In this document: one piece after another, positions 26,034 through 39,150 of the stretch
How the letters are laid out: each line of letters starts with the position of its first letter
Numbering within the stretch: the stretch's first letter is position 1
Source of the DNA: Zwartia vadi
GTDB lineage: Bacteria > Pseudomonadota > Gammaproteobacteria > Burkholderiales > Burkholderiaceae_B
Direction: 5' to 3'
Assembly (NCBI RefSeq): GCF_030410375.1
Contig: NZ_JAUHHE010000005.1
Coordinates: 124,001-188,000, forward strand
Length of the DNA stretch: 64,000 nucleotides
Notes under the pieces: model-generated
The model's database searches: none
The model's input: the letters and a program-made list of their open reading frames with translations, nothing else
Told to the model about the DNA's origin: nothing
Translations under genes and position numbers: made by a program

Positions 26034-26969
26034 TCAGAAGCGGTCGCGAAGCGCCTGTGCGCAGAGCTTCACGGCCGTGTTGGCTTCGTCGAGGATACGA
26101 CCCAGTGGCACAAAGCCATGGATCTGACGCGTAAAGCAAATGTATTGCGTCGGCACACCCGCAAGGGATAGTTTGTCTGCGTAGGCATAGCCTTCGTCAT
26201 GCAAAGGATCAAAACCTGCTGTGATCACCAATGCAGGGGGCAAGTCCGAGTGATCGGGCGCAAGCATCGGTGAAGCTCGCCAGTCCCGCCGCATCCATGC
26301 TTCGGGCATGTAATGGCCGTAGAAATAATCCATTGAGTCTCGCGTCAACAAATAACCCTGACCGTTGGTACGCATGGACTCGCGTTCGCAACTGGCATCA
26401 GTCACGGGATAGATCAGAAGTTGCAGGACCGGCTTGAACGCGCCGTCTTGTTTCAAAGCCAAAGCGACCACCGCGGCGAGCTGGCCGCCTGCGCTGTCAC
26501 CTCCCACAGCAATACGTGAGGCATCTATTTTGAGTGTGGAGGCATTCGCATGCACCCATTTTGTCGCGGCGATACAGTCGTCTGCCGCGGCAGGAAAAAT
26601 GTGTTCGGGGGCGAGTCGGTAGTCTACGGAAAAGACTGCGCAGCGCGCCTGATTAGAGAGTGTTCTGCACAGCACATCATGCGTCTCGAGATCCCCGATC
26701 ACATGACCACCGCCATGGTAGTACACCAAGGCTGGTAAAGTTTCCGATGGCGCGACGCCTAGTGGTCGATAGTGACGGACTTTGAGCATGCTCGCCGGTC
26801 CAGGTACCTGAATATCTAGCGCTTGCGCGACGTCTGGCGGATCGGGCTGGCTGAAAAAACGTCGTTCAGCATAAAAGATCCTCGCCTCAACCGGTTCGGT
26901 CGTGTGAACCGGTGGGATCCCTTTTTCAACAACGAGATCAATCAGAGCCTTGGCTTGTGGATCCAGCAT
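26034..26969 (-). CDS. Alpha/beta hydrolase, hormone-sensitive-lipase type esterase
   Basis: 311-residue esterase of family IV. The oxyanion-hole motif HGGG is at 85-88, the nucleophile in GGDSAGG is Ser159, the acid is the Asp in TAGFDPLHDEG, and the histidine is in RQIHGFVPLG. It has no signal peptide, so it is probably cytoplasmic and acts on short acyl esters. It converges with the FAH-family gene (7 bases between stops) and lies downstream of the cupin gene on the same strand. Confidence 0.92.
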   Translation of the reverse strand: MLDPQAKALIDLVVEKGIPPVHTTEPVEARIFYAERRFFSQPDPPDVAQALDIQVPGPASMLKVRHYRPLGVAPSETLPALVYYHGGGHVIGDLETHDVLCRTLSNQARCAVFSVDYRLAPEHIFPAAADDCIAATKWVHANASTLKIDASRIAVGGDSAGGQLAAVVALALKQDGAFKPVLQLLIYPVTDASCERESMRTNGQGYLLTRDSMDYFYGHYMPEAWMRRDWRASPMLAPDHSDLPPALVITAGFDPLHDEGYAYADKLSLAGVPTQYICFTRQIHGFVPLGRILDEANTAVKLCAQALRDRF

Positions 26970-27004
26970 GTGCGTGCCTCCAGTGTAAAGGTCTGAACAA
27001 ACAG

Positions 27005-27292
27005 TTAGCGCAATTCGATCTCGACAAATACAACTTCGTGATCGCTTGCATTGATGACGTTATGGTTGACCCCGGCACCTCGTGTGTAGGACTTGCCCAG
27101 CACGAGTGGAAACTCCTTGAGTCCATCGGGTGTTTCAAGGTGTAACAGACCATTGGTGGTGGGCACCACGACATAATCGTGACCATGTGTGTGCCAGCCT
27201 GTTTCTGCGCCGGGCGCAAAGCGCCATTCCGTGACGATGACGCGCGCGTTATCGATCTGGGTGGTGGGAGTTGCTTGTGGACGTGTTGTCAT
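27005..27292 (-). CDS. Small cupin-domain protein
   Basis: 95-residue single cupin. The metal-binding half-motif GWHTHGHDYVVVP is clear, and the second half with GVNHNVINASDHEVVFVEIEL lies near the C-terminus. The open frame reaches back to 27403 inside the ETF-QO gene, but the ATG at 27292 gives a normal cupin N-terminus. Function is unknown; such proteins are often small dioxygenases, isomerases or sensors. It follows the ETF-QO gene by 20 bases on the same strand. Confidence 0.82.
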   Translation of the reverse strand: MTTRPQATPTTQIDNARVIVTEWRFAPGAETGWHTHGHDYVVVPTTNGLLHLETPDGLKEFPLVLGKSYTRGAGVNHNVINASDHEVVFVEIELR

Positions 27293-27312
27293 GATGGTGT
27301 ATGCCTGAGAAG

Positions 27313-28959
27313 TTACATGCCTGTGTAAACAGGTCCCTCGCCACCTTGCGGGGTGACCCAGACGATGTTTTGAGTGGGATCCTTGATGTCGCAGGTTTTG
27401 CAATGCACGCAGTTTTGCGCGTTGATTTGCAGGCGATCCGCACCCTGATCATCTTTGATGTATTCGTAGACACCAGCCGGACAGTAACGCGCCTCGGGTC
27501 CACCAAACTTTGCAAGGTTGATGGACACGGGGACAGAGGCATCCTTCAATGTCAGGTGGATAGGCTGGTTTTCTTCGTGGTTGGTATTCGAGATGAATAC
27601 TGAGCTCAACCTGTCAAAGGTCAATACGCCATCTGGCTTTGGATAGTCGATCTTGACGCAATCCGCCGCAGATTTGAGACAGGCGTGATCTGGTTTATCG
27701 CGATGAATCGTCCATGGCATGTTCCCCTTGAGGAGCCATTGTTCGATCCCTGTCATGAGCGTGCCGACAGAGCGCCCTTTTTTGAACCACTGCTTGAAGT
27801 TACGTGCTTTATTTAGTTCAGTATGGAGCCATGAGCGCTCGAAGGCGGCAGGGTAGGCGGGCAGCTCATCGTGACTGCGCTGCGCGACGAGCGCATCAAA
27901 CGCAGCTTCGGCAGCCATCATGCCGGACTTGATCGCGGCATGGCTGCCTTTGATGCGTGAGGCATTCAGGAAACCTGCCTCGCAGCCTACGAGCGCACCG
28001 CCAGGGAAAACCAGCTTGGGCAAAGACAGTAAGCCCCCCGCGGTAATGGCACGTGCGCCATACGCAATGCGTTTGCCACCCTCGAAGGTGCCGCGGATGG
28101 CGGGGTGTGTTTTATAGCGCTGGAACTCTTCGAAAGGTGAAATCCAAGGGTTGGCATAGTCCAACCCCACCACCATGCCGACTGCAACCAAATTATCCTT
28201 GAGATGATAGAGGAATGAGCCTCCATACGTATCCGCATCGAGTGGCCAGCCAGCTGTGTGCACCACAAGTCCGGGCCGCGATTTCGAGGGTTCGACCTCC
28301 CACAGCTCTTTGATGCCGATGCCGTAGCTTTGCGGATCGCGACCTTGGTCGAGCTTGAATTTTTCAATCAACTGACGGCCGAGTTGTCCGCGCGCGCCTT
28401 CGGCGAAGATGGTGTATTTGGCATGAAGCTCCATGCCTGGCTGGTATTGATCCGTGGGTTGACCGTCGCGACCAACACCCATATCGCCGGTTGCCACACC
28501 GCGTACGGCACCTTTGTCGTCATACAACACTTCGGCAGCGGCAAAGCCAGGAAAAATTTCAACGCCTAGTGCTTCGGCTTGTTCACCCATCCATCGGGCG
28601 ACACTACCTAAACTAATGATGTAGTTACCATGGTTTTGAAAACACTCGGGAAGCAACCAATTGGGAGTTTTTTTGGATCCAGTCGGAGAAAGGAATAGGA
28701 ACTCGTCCTCCGTCACGGGGGTGTTAAGGGGAGCGCCCATGGCTTTCCAGTCGGGCAGCAACTCGGAGAGGGCCTTGGGATCCATGATCGCACCAGACAG
28801 GATGTGCGCACCAATTTCGCTGCCTTTCTCGAGCACGCAAACTGAAATCTCGTGGTTGCGTTCTGCCGCGAGCTGCTTGAGGCGAATGGCCGTTGCCAGT
28901 CCGCCTGGACCGCCACCGACGACAACAACGTCGTATTCCATCGATTCACGTTCGGACAT
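27313..28959 (-). CDS. Electron transfer flavoprotein-ubiquinone oxidoreductase
   Basis: 548-residue inner-membrane-associated flavoprotein that passes electrons from ETF to ubiquinone, linking acyl-CoA dehydrogenases to respiration. The N-terminal FAD motif VVVGGGPGGLATAIRL starts about residue 11. The C-terminal 4Fe-4S site has CPAGVYEY and NCVHCKTCDIKDP. The ATG at 28959 (GGGAG site upstream) gives the usual N-terminus; the open frame extends to 29094. It is the natural electron acceptor route for the acyl-CoA dehydrogenase at 6880. Divergent from the thioesterase gene. Confidence 0.95.
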   Translation of the reverse strand: MSERESMEYDVVVVGGGPGGLATAIRLKQLAAERNHEISVCVLEKGSEIGAHILSGAIMDPKALSELLPDWKAMGAPLNTPVTEDEFLFLSPTGSKKTPNWLLPECFQNHGNYIISLGSVARWMGEQAEALGVEIFPGFAAAEVLYDDKGAVRGVATGDMGVGRDGQPTDQYQPGMELHAKYTIFAEGARGQLGRQLIEKFKLDQGRDPQSYGIGIKELWEVEPSKSRPGLVVHTAGWPLDADTYGGSFLYHLKDNLVAVGMVVGLDYANPWISPFEEFQRYKTHPAIRGTFEGGKRIAYGARAITAGGLLSLPKLVFPGGALVGCEAGFLNASRIKGSHAAIKSGMMAAEAAFDALVAQRSHDELPAYPAAFERSWLHTELNKARNFKQWFKKGRSVGTLMTGIEQWLLKGNMPWTIHRDKPDHACLKSAADCVKIDYPKPDGVLTFDRLSSVFISNTNHEENQPIHLTLKDASVPVSINLAKFGGPEARYCPAGVYEYIKDDQGADRLQINAQNCVHCKTCDIKDPTQNIVWVTPQGGEGPVYTGM

Positions 28960-29087
28960 AAGAGTCTCCCTGCTTCCAAGTATGATGTTTGATTGTGGGG
29001 ATTGTATTGCACGCGTGGTAGATTTCGGGCATACAAGGCTTGCAAAAGCATGAACCGACCCTTTCGCTTTTTTTTGTGGAGTAGGCG

Positions 29088-29537
29088 TTGACACAGACCG
29101 ATGGCGCAGCCCGAATGCTTGAAGTGGGCGATATTTTTGATTTTGACTTGCCTATGCGTTGGGCAGATGCGGATGCCTTGAACCATCTGAATAACGCCAA
29201 TTATTTTCGCTATATGGAAGAAGGGCGCATCCGGATGTTTTACGAGGGTAAGGTGCGGCAAAGCGCCCGTTATAGCCCGGTCGTTGTGCACTGCTCCTGC
29301 GATTTTAAAAAACCCATTACCTATCCCGCCCAGATTCGAGTCAGTCATCGGGTCGAGCGAATTGGGCGCTCGAGCATGGAGCATTCAGTGGACTTGTCGG
29401 TGATCCATCCCGAGGGTCTTGAGCTGTGCGCGCAGGGTAAATCGATTATGGTGTGGATGGATTTTGAATTAAACCGCGCCCATCCCTGGCCGGAAGATGT
29501 CTTGCAAGCATTGGCAAGCAGCATAAATCGTCGATAA
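29088..29537 (+). CDS. Hotdog-fold acyl-CoA thioesterase (4HBT type)
   Basis: 149-residue hotdog protein. The active-site region [22 protein letters not shown] matches 4-hydroxybenzoyl-CoA thioesterase-like enzymes, with the aspartate of WADADALNH as probable catalytic residue (motif split here: WADAD then NHLNN). The start is a TTG at 29088 with GGAG 6 bases upstream; an ATG at 29115 would drop nine residues. It hydrolyses an acyl-CoA of unknown chain. It lies 34 bases before the CoA-transferase genes and may be cotranscribed. Confidence 0.88.
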   Translation: MTQTDGAARMLEVGDIFDFDLPMRWADADALNHLNNANYFRYMEEGRIRMFYEGKVRQSARYSPVVVHCSCDFKKPITYPAQIRVSHRVERIGRSSMEHSVDLSVIHPEGLELCAQGKSIMVWMDFELNRAHPWPEDVLQALASSINRR

Positions 29538-29571
29538 TCAAATCTTAGGTGACCTTTCAGGAGTCGTTCTG

Positions 29572-30273
29572 ATGAACAAGCTGTATCCGAGCGCGAAAGA
29601 CGCGCTGACCGATATTTTAAAAGATGGCCAGACCATTGGTGTGGGTGGTTTCGGATTGTGCGGGATCCCGGAGGCCTTGATTGCGGCCGTTAAGGAACTC
29701 GGCAGCAAAAATCTGACCTGCATCAGCAATAACGCTGGCGTGGATGGTTTTGGCTTGGGCATTTTGCTTGAGTCCCGCCAGGTTCGCCGCATGATTGCTT
29801 CCTATGTCGGTGAAAACAAAGAATTCGAACGCCAGTACCTTTCCGGTGAACTCGAGCTTGAGTTCACGCCACAGGGCACTCTGGCGGAGCGTTTGCGCGC
29901 TGGCGGATCGGGGATTCCCGCATTTTTTACCAAGACAGGCGTGGGGACCATTGTCGCGGATGGCAAGGAAGTGCGCGAGTTTGATGGTCAGCAGTACATC
30001 ATGGAACGTGCATTGGTGCCTGAAATCTCTTTGGTTAAAGCCGAGGTCGCTGATCGCAGCGGGAACTTGATGTTTAGTAAAACGGCTCGTAACTTTAATC
30101 CGCCTGTCGCCATGGCCGGCAAGTTGACTGTGGTGGAGGTTGAGCGCGTGGTCGAAAACGGCGAGCTAGACCCTGAAAATATTCATTTGCCCGGTATCTA
30201 TGTGCACCGCATTGTGATCAACGCAACGCCCGAAAAGCGCATTGAGCAACGCACCGTCCGCGCGGCGAACTAA
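29572..30273 (+). CDS. 3-oxoacid CoA-transferase subunit A
   Basis: 233-residue alpha subunit of a succinyl-CoA:3-ketoacid CoA-transferase (ScoA/AtoD/PcaI group). The CoA-binding glycine loop [11 protein letters not shown] is at about 24-34, followed by ISNNAGVDG. It moves CoA between succinyl-CoA and a 3-oxoacid such as acetoacetate or 3-oxoadipate. The B subunit gene follows after 11 bases. The length and sequence favour acetoacetate use (SCOT), but 3-oxoadipate cannot be excluded given the aromatic-type genes in the window. Confidence 0.93.
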   Translation: MNKLYPSAKDALTDILKDGQTIGVGGFGLCGIPEALIAAVKELGSKNLTCISNNAGVDGFGLGILLESRQVRRMIASYVGENKEFERQYLSGELELEFTPQGTLAERLRAGGSGIPAFFTKTGVGTIVADGKEVREFDGQQYIMERALVPEISLVKAEVADRSGNLMFSKTARNFNPPVAMAGKLTVVEVERVVENGELDPENIHLPGIYVHRIVINATPEKRIEQRTVRAAN

Positions 30274-30284
30274 GGAGAAAAAAC

Positions 30285-30941
30285 ATGGCATGGACTCGTG
30301 ATGAAATGGCCGCGCGTGCGGCACGCGAACTGAAAGATGGTTTTTATGTGAATCTGGGCATTGGCTTGCCAACTTTGGTCGCCAACCACGTGCCCGACGG
30401 CATGGAAGTCTGGCTCCAGTCAGAAAATGGTTTGCTCGGAATCGGACCTTATCCGTTAGATAGCGAAGTCGATCCTGATTTGATCAATGCCGGCAAGCAA
30501 ACTGTGACGACCTTGCCCGGCTCGGCGATTTTTTCTTCTGTCGACTCTTTCGGGATGATTCGCGCCGGTAAGATCAACCTCGCTATTCTAGGTGCCATGC
30601 AGGTTTCCGAGACGGGCGATCTTGCTAATTGGATGATCCCCGGAAAAATGGTCAAGGGCATGGGCGGGGCGATGGATCTGGTCGCCGGTGTGGGCCGCGT
30701 GATTGTGTTGATGGAGCATGTCGCGCACAAGAAAGACGGCACGACTGATTTGAAGCTTTTACCCAAATGCACCTTGCCTTTGACGGGTGTGGGCGTGATC
30801 GACATGGTCATCACAGATTTAGGCGTAATGGAAGTCACACCGAGCGGTTTGAAGCTTTTGGAGATCGCTCCCGGTGTGACGCTTGATGAAATCCAGTCAA
30901 AGACTTCGGCCAAACTCGATGTATCCGCAATCAAACAGTAA
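30285..30941 (+). CDS. 3-oxoacid CoA-transferase subunit B
   Basis: 218-residue beta subunit carrying the catalytic glutamate that forms the enzyme-CoA thioester, in [11 protein letters not shown] (Glu47). Conserved GGAMDLVAG follows in the middle. A GGAG site precedes the ATG. It forms an active CoA-transferase with the upstream A subunit. Its last 23 bases overlap the start of the aminopeptidase P gene in another frame. The thiolase at 57877 could use the acetoacetyl-CoA formed. Confidence 0.94.
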   Translation: MAWTRDEMAARAARELKDGFYVNLGIGLPTLVANHVPDGMEVWLQSENGLLGIGPYPLDSEVDPDLINAGKQTVTTLPGSAIFSSVDSFGMIRAGKINLAILGAMQVSETGDLANWMIPGKMVKGMGGAMDLVAGVGRVIVLMEHVAHKKDGTTDLKLLPKCTLPLTGVGVIDMVITDLGVMEVTPSGLKLLEIAPGVTLDEIQSKTSAKLDVSAIKQ

Positions 30942-32724
30942 AACCGCGCTCTCCGCGCTGCGTGAGGCTATGCGTCACGCCCATGTTGACGCCTGCCTCA
31001 TTCCCTCGGCTGATCCGCATCTCTCAGAGTATTTGCCGGCTTATTGGCAGATCAGGCATTGGCTGACCGGATTTACCGGGTCAGTCGGGACGGTAGTCGT
31101 GACACAGGACTTCGCCGGGATTTGGGTCGATAGCCGTTATTGGGTGCAAGCCGAGGCCGAGTTGGCGGGTTCAGGTGTGTCATTGATGAAAATTGGCGTG
31201 GCCACGGATCCGGCCCATGCTGCATGGCTTGGCGAGCAGGTGCCCCGAGGTGGAGTAGTGGCCGTTGACGGCCGCGCGTTGGGTTTGGCTGCTCGCGAGG
31301 CGTTGCTCGAGCAGCTCGCACCCAGAGACATCAAGCTGGAATTGTCTCTTGATCTGCCCGGACAATGCTGGCTTGATCGCCCAGCGCTGCCAATGTCGCC
31401 AGTCCGAGATTTGCCTGTGGACATTGCGGGTGAATCACGACAGGAAAAAATAGCGCGTGTCCGCGCAGAAATGTCCCAGAAAGGCGCGCAGTGGCACCTG
31501 ATCTCGACGCTCGATGACATCGCCTGGTTGCTGAACCTGCGCGGCGCGGACGTCAGCTTCAATCCAGTGTTTCTGGCGCATGTCCTGATTGGACCTGAGT
31601 GCGTCTGGTTGTTTATCCAGCCAGGCAAGGTCGATCCGGAGCTGGCTCAGATCCTGGCACGGGACGGCATAACCGTCAGACCTTATCAAGAGGCTGGTCT
31701 TGCCTTGGCTGAACTGGATGTTCAGGCTTGTTTGTTGTTTGATCCTGCCAGAACGACCTGCGCGTTAGTGGATCAGGTGTCGTGCCGGCTTGTGCGTGCG
31801 ATCAACCCGAGTACATTTTTTAAATCTCAAAAATCAGCTTTTGAACTCAATCATGTTCGACGCGTCATGGAAGATGACGGGGCAGCCTTGTGTGCATTTT
31901 TTGCCTGGCTCGAGGATGCGATCGCGCGGTGCGATACCGTGCCGCTCAATGAATTAATGATCGACGACCAACTTATGGCCCAGCGAAGTCTGCAGCCTGG
32001 TTTTGTGTCGCGCAGTTTTGGCACGATCGCGGCTTTCAACGCCAACGGCGCAATGCCTCATTATCGTGCCACCCCACAGTCTTTTGCCGCGATTCAGGGT
32101 GATGGCCTGCTGTTGATAGACTCGGGTGGTCAATACGTGGGTGGTACGACTGACATCACACGTGTGGTCCCTGTCGGTCAGCCTTCTGCTGCGCAGAAAG
32201 ATGATTACACGGCAGTTTTGCGCGCCATGATCGCTTTATCCCGCTTGAAGTTTCCGCGTGGCGTCTTGTCGCCTATGCTCGATGCTGTCGCGCGCGCGCC
32301 GTTATGGGAACGACTTGTCGAGTACGGACACGGGACCGGGCACGGAGTTGGCTACTATCTGAATGTGCACGAAGGTCCTCAAGTCATCTCTTATCGAGCC
32401 GCACCGGGTCCGCAGACAGCCATGCAACCGGGAATGATCACCTCCAATGAGCCTGGACTATATCGTCCAGGTCGCTGGGGTATTCGGATCGAAAATCTGG
32501 TTTGTAACGTTTCGGCCGGCACATCCGAGTTTGGTGAGTTTCTGGAGTTTGAGACGCTGACGCTTTGTCCGATCGACACCCGCTGCATTCAGCTGGCTCA
32601 ATTGCGTCCAGATGAACTCGACTGGCTCAATGCTTACCATGCCGAGGTGCGTAGACGACTGGCGCCCAAGGTGACCGGCCCGGCCCTGGCTTGGTTGCTG
32701 CATCGCACCGAACCACTTGCTTGA
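30919..32724 (+). CDS. Xaa-Pro aminopeptidase (M24B, aminopeptidase P)
   Basis: 601-residue metallopeptidase that removes N-terminal residues before proline. It has the three-part structure of long aminopeptidase P forms: two creatinase-like N-terminal domains, then the pita-bread catalytic domain. Metal ligands are seen in [17 protein letters not shown] (two Asp), GHGTGHGVG (His), SNEPGLY (Glu) and IRIENL (Glu). The chosen ATG at 30919 lies inside the end of the CoA-transferase B gene; the frame is open further upstream to 30883. Confidence 0.93.
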   Translation: MYPQSNSKTALSALREAMRHAHVDACLIPSADPHLSEYLPAYWQIRHWLTGFTGSVGTVVVTQDFAGIWVDSRYWVQAEAELAGSGVSLMKIGVATDPAHAAWLGEQVPRGGVVAVDGRALGLAAREALLEQLAPRDIKLELSLDLPGQCWLDRPALPMSPVRDLPVDIAGESRQEKIARVRAEMSQKGAQWHLISTLDDIAWLLNLRGADVSFNPVFLAHVLIGPECVWLFIQPGKVDPELAQILARDGITVRPYQEAGLALAELDVQACLLFDPARTTCALVDQVSCRLVRAINPSTFFKSQKSAFELNHVRRVMEDDGAALCAFFAWLEDAIARCDTVPLNELMIDDQLMAQRSLQPGFVSRSFGTIAAFNANGAMPHYRATPQSFAAIQGDGLLLIDSGGQYVGGTTDITRVVPVGQPSAAQKDDYTAVLRAMIALSRLKFPRGVLSPMLDAVARAPLWERLVEYGHGTGHGVGYYLNVHEGPQVISYRAAPGPQTAMQPGMITSNEPGLYRPGRWGIRIENLVCNVSAGTSEFGEFLEFETLTLCPIDTRCIQLAQLRPDELDWLNAYHAEVRRRLAPKVTGPALAWLLHRTEPLA

Positions 32725-32745
32725 AAATGTCAGAATTGACTGAAA

Positions 32746-36668
<3,923 letters not shown>

Positions 36669-36677
36669 ATTGACTTT

Positions 36678-36702
36678 CCAGAACGGTCTCAGACCGTTCT
36701 GG
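36678..36702. repeat. 25-base perfect palindrome between eno and ftsB
   Basis: CCAGAACGGTCT and its exact complement flank one central C. The stem is strong, but no T-run follows (ATTAACAA), so it is not a classical terminator. It may set eno and ftsB mRNA levels apart by attenuation or 3'-end protection. Confidence 0.6.
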
Positions 36703-36716
36703 ATTAACAAGGTGCT

Positions 36717-37088
36717 ATGCGTCTGCTGCTGATTGTCATGGTTGCGCTAGTCGGTCTGATCCAGTATCCCTTGTGGATGGGTCGGGGCGGCTGGTTTTCC
36801 GTTTGGGATATGCAATCGCAAGTCGCGGATCAGCGCATGATCAATGAAGGTCTCACCGCGCGTAACATGGCACTCGCCGCCGAGGTCGAAGACCTGCGTT
36901 CGGGTACCGAGGCCTCCGAGGAACGTGCCCGCAGCGAGTTGGGCATGATGCGACAGGGCGAAGTCTTTGTGCAGGTTTTGCCTCCAGGCGTTAAACCTCC
37001 AGAGCTCAAGTCCACAGCAAAACCTGCTGCGACCGCTAAGCCCCAAATAAAGCCTGCTCCTGCAAAGCCCGCCGCGACAACGCGCTAA
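36717..37088 (+). CDS. ftsB: Cell division protein FtsB
   Basis: 123-residue bitopic divisome protein that works with FtsQ and FtsL. One N-terminal membrane helix (RLLLIVMVALVGLIQYPLW) is followed by the conserved G-x-GGWFSVW region, a coiled coil with QVADQRMINEGLTARN, and the ARSELGMMRQGEVFVQV segment. After residue 92 there is a tail rich in Lys, Pro and Ala that is longer than in E. coli FtsB (103 residues). AAGG lies just upstream of the ATG. Position after eno is conserved. Confidence 0.95.
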   Translation: MRLLLIVMVALVGLIQYPLWMGRGGWFSVWDMQSQVADQRMINEGLTARNMALAAEVEDLRSGTEASEERARSELGMMRQGEVFVQVLPPGVKPPELKSTAKPAATAKPQIKPAPAKPAATTR

Positions 37089-37149
37089 ACGCCAGACTCT
37101 CGTTGCTCATTTGCTCATGCTCATTGCTTGCGCATTGACGGCATCATCT

Positions 37150-37803
37150 TCAAGGCGATACGAGGCTCCGATGCCTGAGCACCCGATGCTCCACGACGAT
37201 CGGAATAAAGCCTTGACGCCAAGCTTGTCTCGACAGTGATTGTTGTTCCAAGCGCTGAATGCCTTGGCTTTGGGGATGAGGAAAGTGACGCTTAAGTGTG
37301 CGCAAGATGCCTTGCAGCCATTCTTGCTCGGGCCTGTACAAGTAGGTGAGTTGGAGATGAATGGTTTCGGGTGTTGAGCGCAGTTCGATGGCCTGCCAAA
37401 GAGGTAAGGAAAATTTAATTTTGAATTGTGCGTGTTCATGTTCACGCCGAATATGCGCATTCTGAAAGCGTCCGGCAGGCAAAAATAATCGCGAAAGGGA
37501 CTGGTCAAGAGCCTTCTGCCATATTCCCGGATCTGCTTGATGAACGGCCGCCACGCGTCCGGCCTCATGCAAGGCTAACGTGAGCAGATGCCTGACTTGA
37601 TAGCCGCGCGCTAGCTCAATACACAGACTACCTAGCAGAATGATGGGTAAAAGCGCGAGCAGGGTTTCGAGTATGGTTGCCCCGCCTTGTGTATGCGGAA
37701 AATTGCCTTTCAGATTTTTCGCTTCCGTATTGGGGTTGAACGTATGAGTCCGACGCATTGGCGCGCGGGTGATTGAGTAGAGGGAGTGTGGTGTGGACAT
37801 CAT
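37150..37803 (-). CDS. TadE-like pseudopilin, orphan
   Basis: About 217 residues. A type IV prepilin-like signal is visible: GG-ATILE with glutamate at +5 of the predicted mature protein, followed by a hydrophobic helix (TLLALLPIILLGSLCIELA) and HEAGRVAAVHQAD, as in TadE/TadG pilus-assembly pseudopilins. The region after it is basic and has no known domain. No tad/flp assembly genes are in the window. The start is uncertain: ATG 37803 is used, but the frame is open to 37848 and an ATG at 37758 is possible. It converges with ftsB. Confidence 0.72.
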   Translation of the reverse strand: MMSTPHSLYSITRAPMRRTHTFNPNTEAKNLKGNFPHTQGGATILETLLALLPIILLGSLCIELARGYQVRHLLTLALHEAGRVAAVHQADPGIWQKALDQSLSRLFLPAGRFQNAHIRREHEHAQFKIKFSLPLWQAIELRSTPETIHLQLTYLYRPEQEWLQGILRTLKRHFPHPQSQGIQRLEQQSLSRQAWRQGFIPIVVEHRVLRHRSLVSP

Positions 37804-37939
37804 GAGGGACTCATCGATAGCGTGGTGATCGGCACAAAGTATGTTCAAAGTGTGGCGTCCAAGGTACGCCGTGTCGATACGGATGAGCGCCTATTGATAG
37901 CGGCAGGTTAAAATCGTGTCACTTTCACAAGGATCGGAT

Positions 37940-39148
37940 ATGACCTCGTCAGCAGCTGCGTTTCCCTATTTCCCAGGTGTGCGTTTACTTCACTCGCCCG
38001 GACCATCCAACGTACCCAAAGCGGTGCTCGATGCGATGACCAAACAACCGATGGACATGGGTGATCCGCGTGTGGATGCTTGCGTCGATGCCTGCGAGGT
38101 TGGTCTAAAGAAGCTGCTGAACACCCAGGCTGCAGAGGTGTTTTTTTATGCGGCCAATGGCCATGGTGCCTGGGAGGCGATGATCGTCAATTTGCTCGCG
38201 CCCGGACAAAAGGTCTTGATCCCCGGAACGGGTCACTTTTCTGAATCATGGGCCATCATGGCTGAGGCGATGGGTGCCATTGTGATACGCACGCCTTTTC
38301 ACGAAGGTTATCCCATCGATGCTCAGGCCGTCGCCCAAATCTTGAAAGAAGACACGCGCCATGAGATCGTGGCAGTCTTCACTGTGCATACCGATACGGC
38401 CAGCAGCACCACAAGTGATATTCCGGCCTTGCGTCGCGCTATTGATGCAACGGGCCATCCTGCTCTGTTCGTTGTGGACGTGGTGGCATCTCTCGGAGCC
38501 ATTCCTTTCGAGATGGACAAATGGGGTGTAAACGCCGTTATTGGCGCCTCCCAAAAAGGTTTGATGGTGCCGCCTGGCGTGGGTTTTTGTGTGGCTGATT
38601 CCCGTGCGATAAAAGTGTGCGAAAAAAATCCCGCTCCCCGCTTTTACTGGGACTGGCTGCGTCGACGCAAAGGACCTTCCTACAGTCGTTTTTGCGGCAC
38701 GGCACCTCAAAATTTATTGTTCGGCATGGAAGCCGCGTTTGAGTTACTGGAGCGCGAGGGTGTGGCGCAAGTCCATGCGCGTCATCGCGCATTGGCTGGG
38801 GCGGTTCGTGCCGCGGTGCAGTCTTGGTCTGAAGCAGGCAATCTTGATTTTCTGTGCAAAGTCCCTGACGCACGCTCTGATTCAGTGACGGCTATTTTGG
38901 TCAAGCCTGGCATCGATCCTGAGAGCATTCGCAAAACTGCGCGTGAAAATTTTCAGGTGATGATTGCTGGAGGTCTGGGACCTTTTGCGGGGCGCGTATT
39001 TCGTATCGGACACTTGGGCGACCTCAATCCAGCCATGATTTTAGGTTGTCTTGCAGGTGTGGAGGCCGCCATGCAGTCCTTGGGTATTGAGGTGGGAGAT
39101 CGCGGCGTACGCAGCGCAGTCGAATTTCTATCGCGAGAAGCAATCTAA
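37940..39148 (+). CDS. Class V aminotransferase (serine/alanine-glyoxylate type)
   Basis: 402-residue PLP enzyme of the alanine-glyoxylate / serine-glyoxylate aminotransferase group. The PLP lysine is in GASQKGLMVPPG, and HSPGPSNVP and IGHLGDLNP are family segments. AAGGA lies 6 bases before the ATG at 37940; an in-frame GTG at 37916 is less likely. It probably links amino acid nitrogen to glyoxylate or a similar 2-oxoacid. It ends only 2 bases before the sensor kinase gene, so these genes are cotranscribed. Confidence 0.92.
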   Translation: MTSSAAAFPYFPGVRLLHSPGPSNVPKAVLDAMTKQPMDMGDPRVDACVDACEVGLKKLLNTQAAEVFFYAANGHGAWEAMIVNLLAPGQKVLIPGTGHFSESWAIMAEAMGAIVIRTPFHEGYPIDAQAVAQILKEDTRHEIVAVFTVHTDTASSTTSDIPALRRAIDATGHPALFVVDVVASLGAIPFEMDKWGVNAVIGASQKGLMVPPGVGFCVADSRAIKVCEKNPAPRFYWDWLRRRKGPSYSRFCGTAPQNLLFGMEAAFELLEREGVAQVHARHRALAGAVRAAVQSWSEAGNLDFLCKVPDARSDSVTAILVKPGIDPESIRKTARENFQVMIAGGLGPFAGRVFRIGHLGDLNPAMILGCLAGVEAAMQSLGIEVGDRGVRSAVEFLSREAI

Positions 39149-39150
39149 TC

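Noticed and set aside
37089-37149. Repeated GCTCATT units between ftsB and the TadE-like gene
   Set aside because: The repeats are short and imperfect, with no symmetry or spacing that suggests function.
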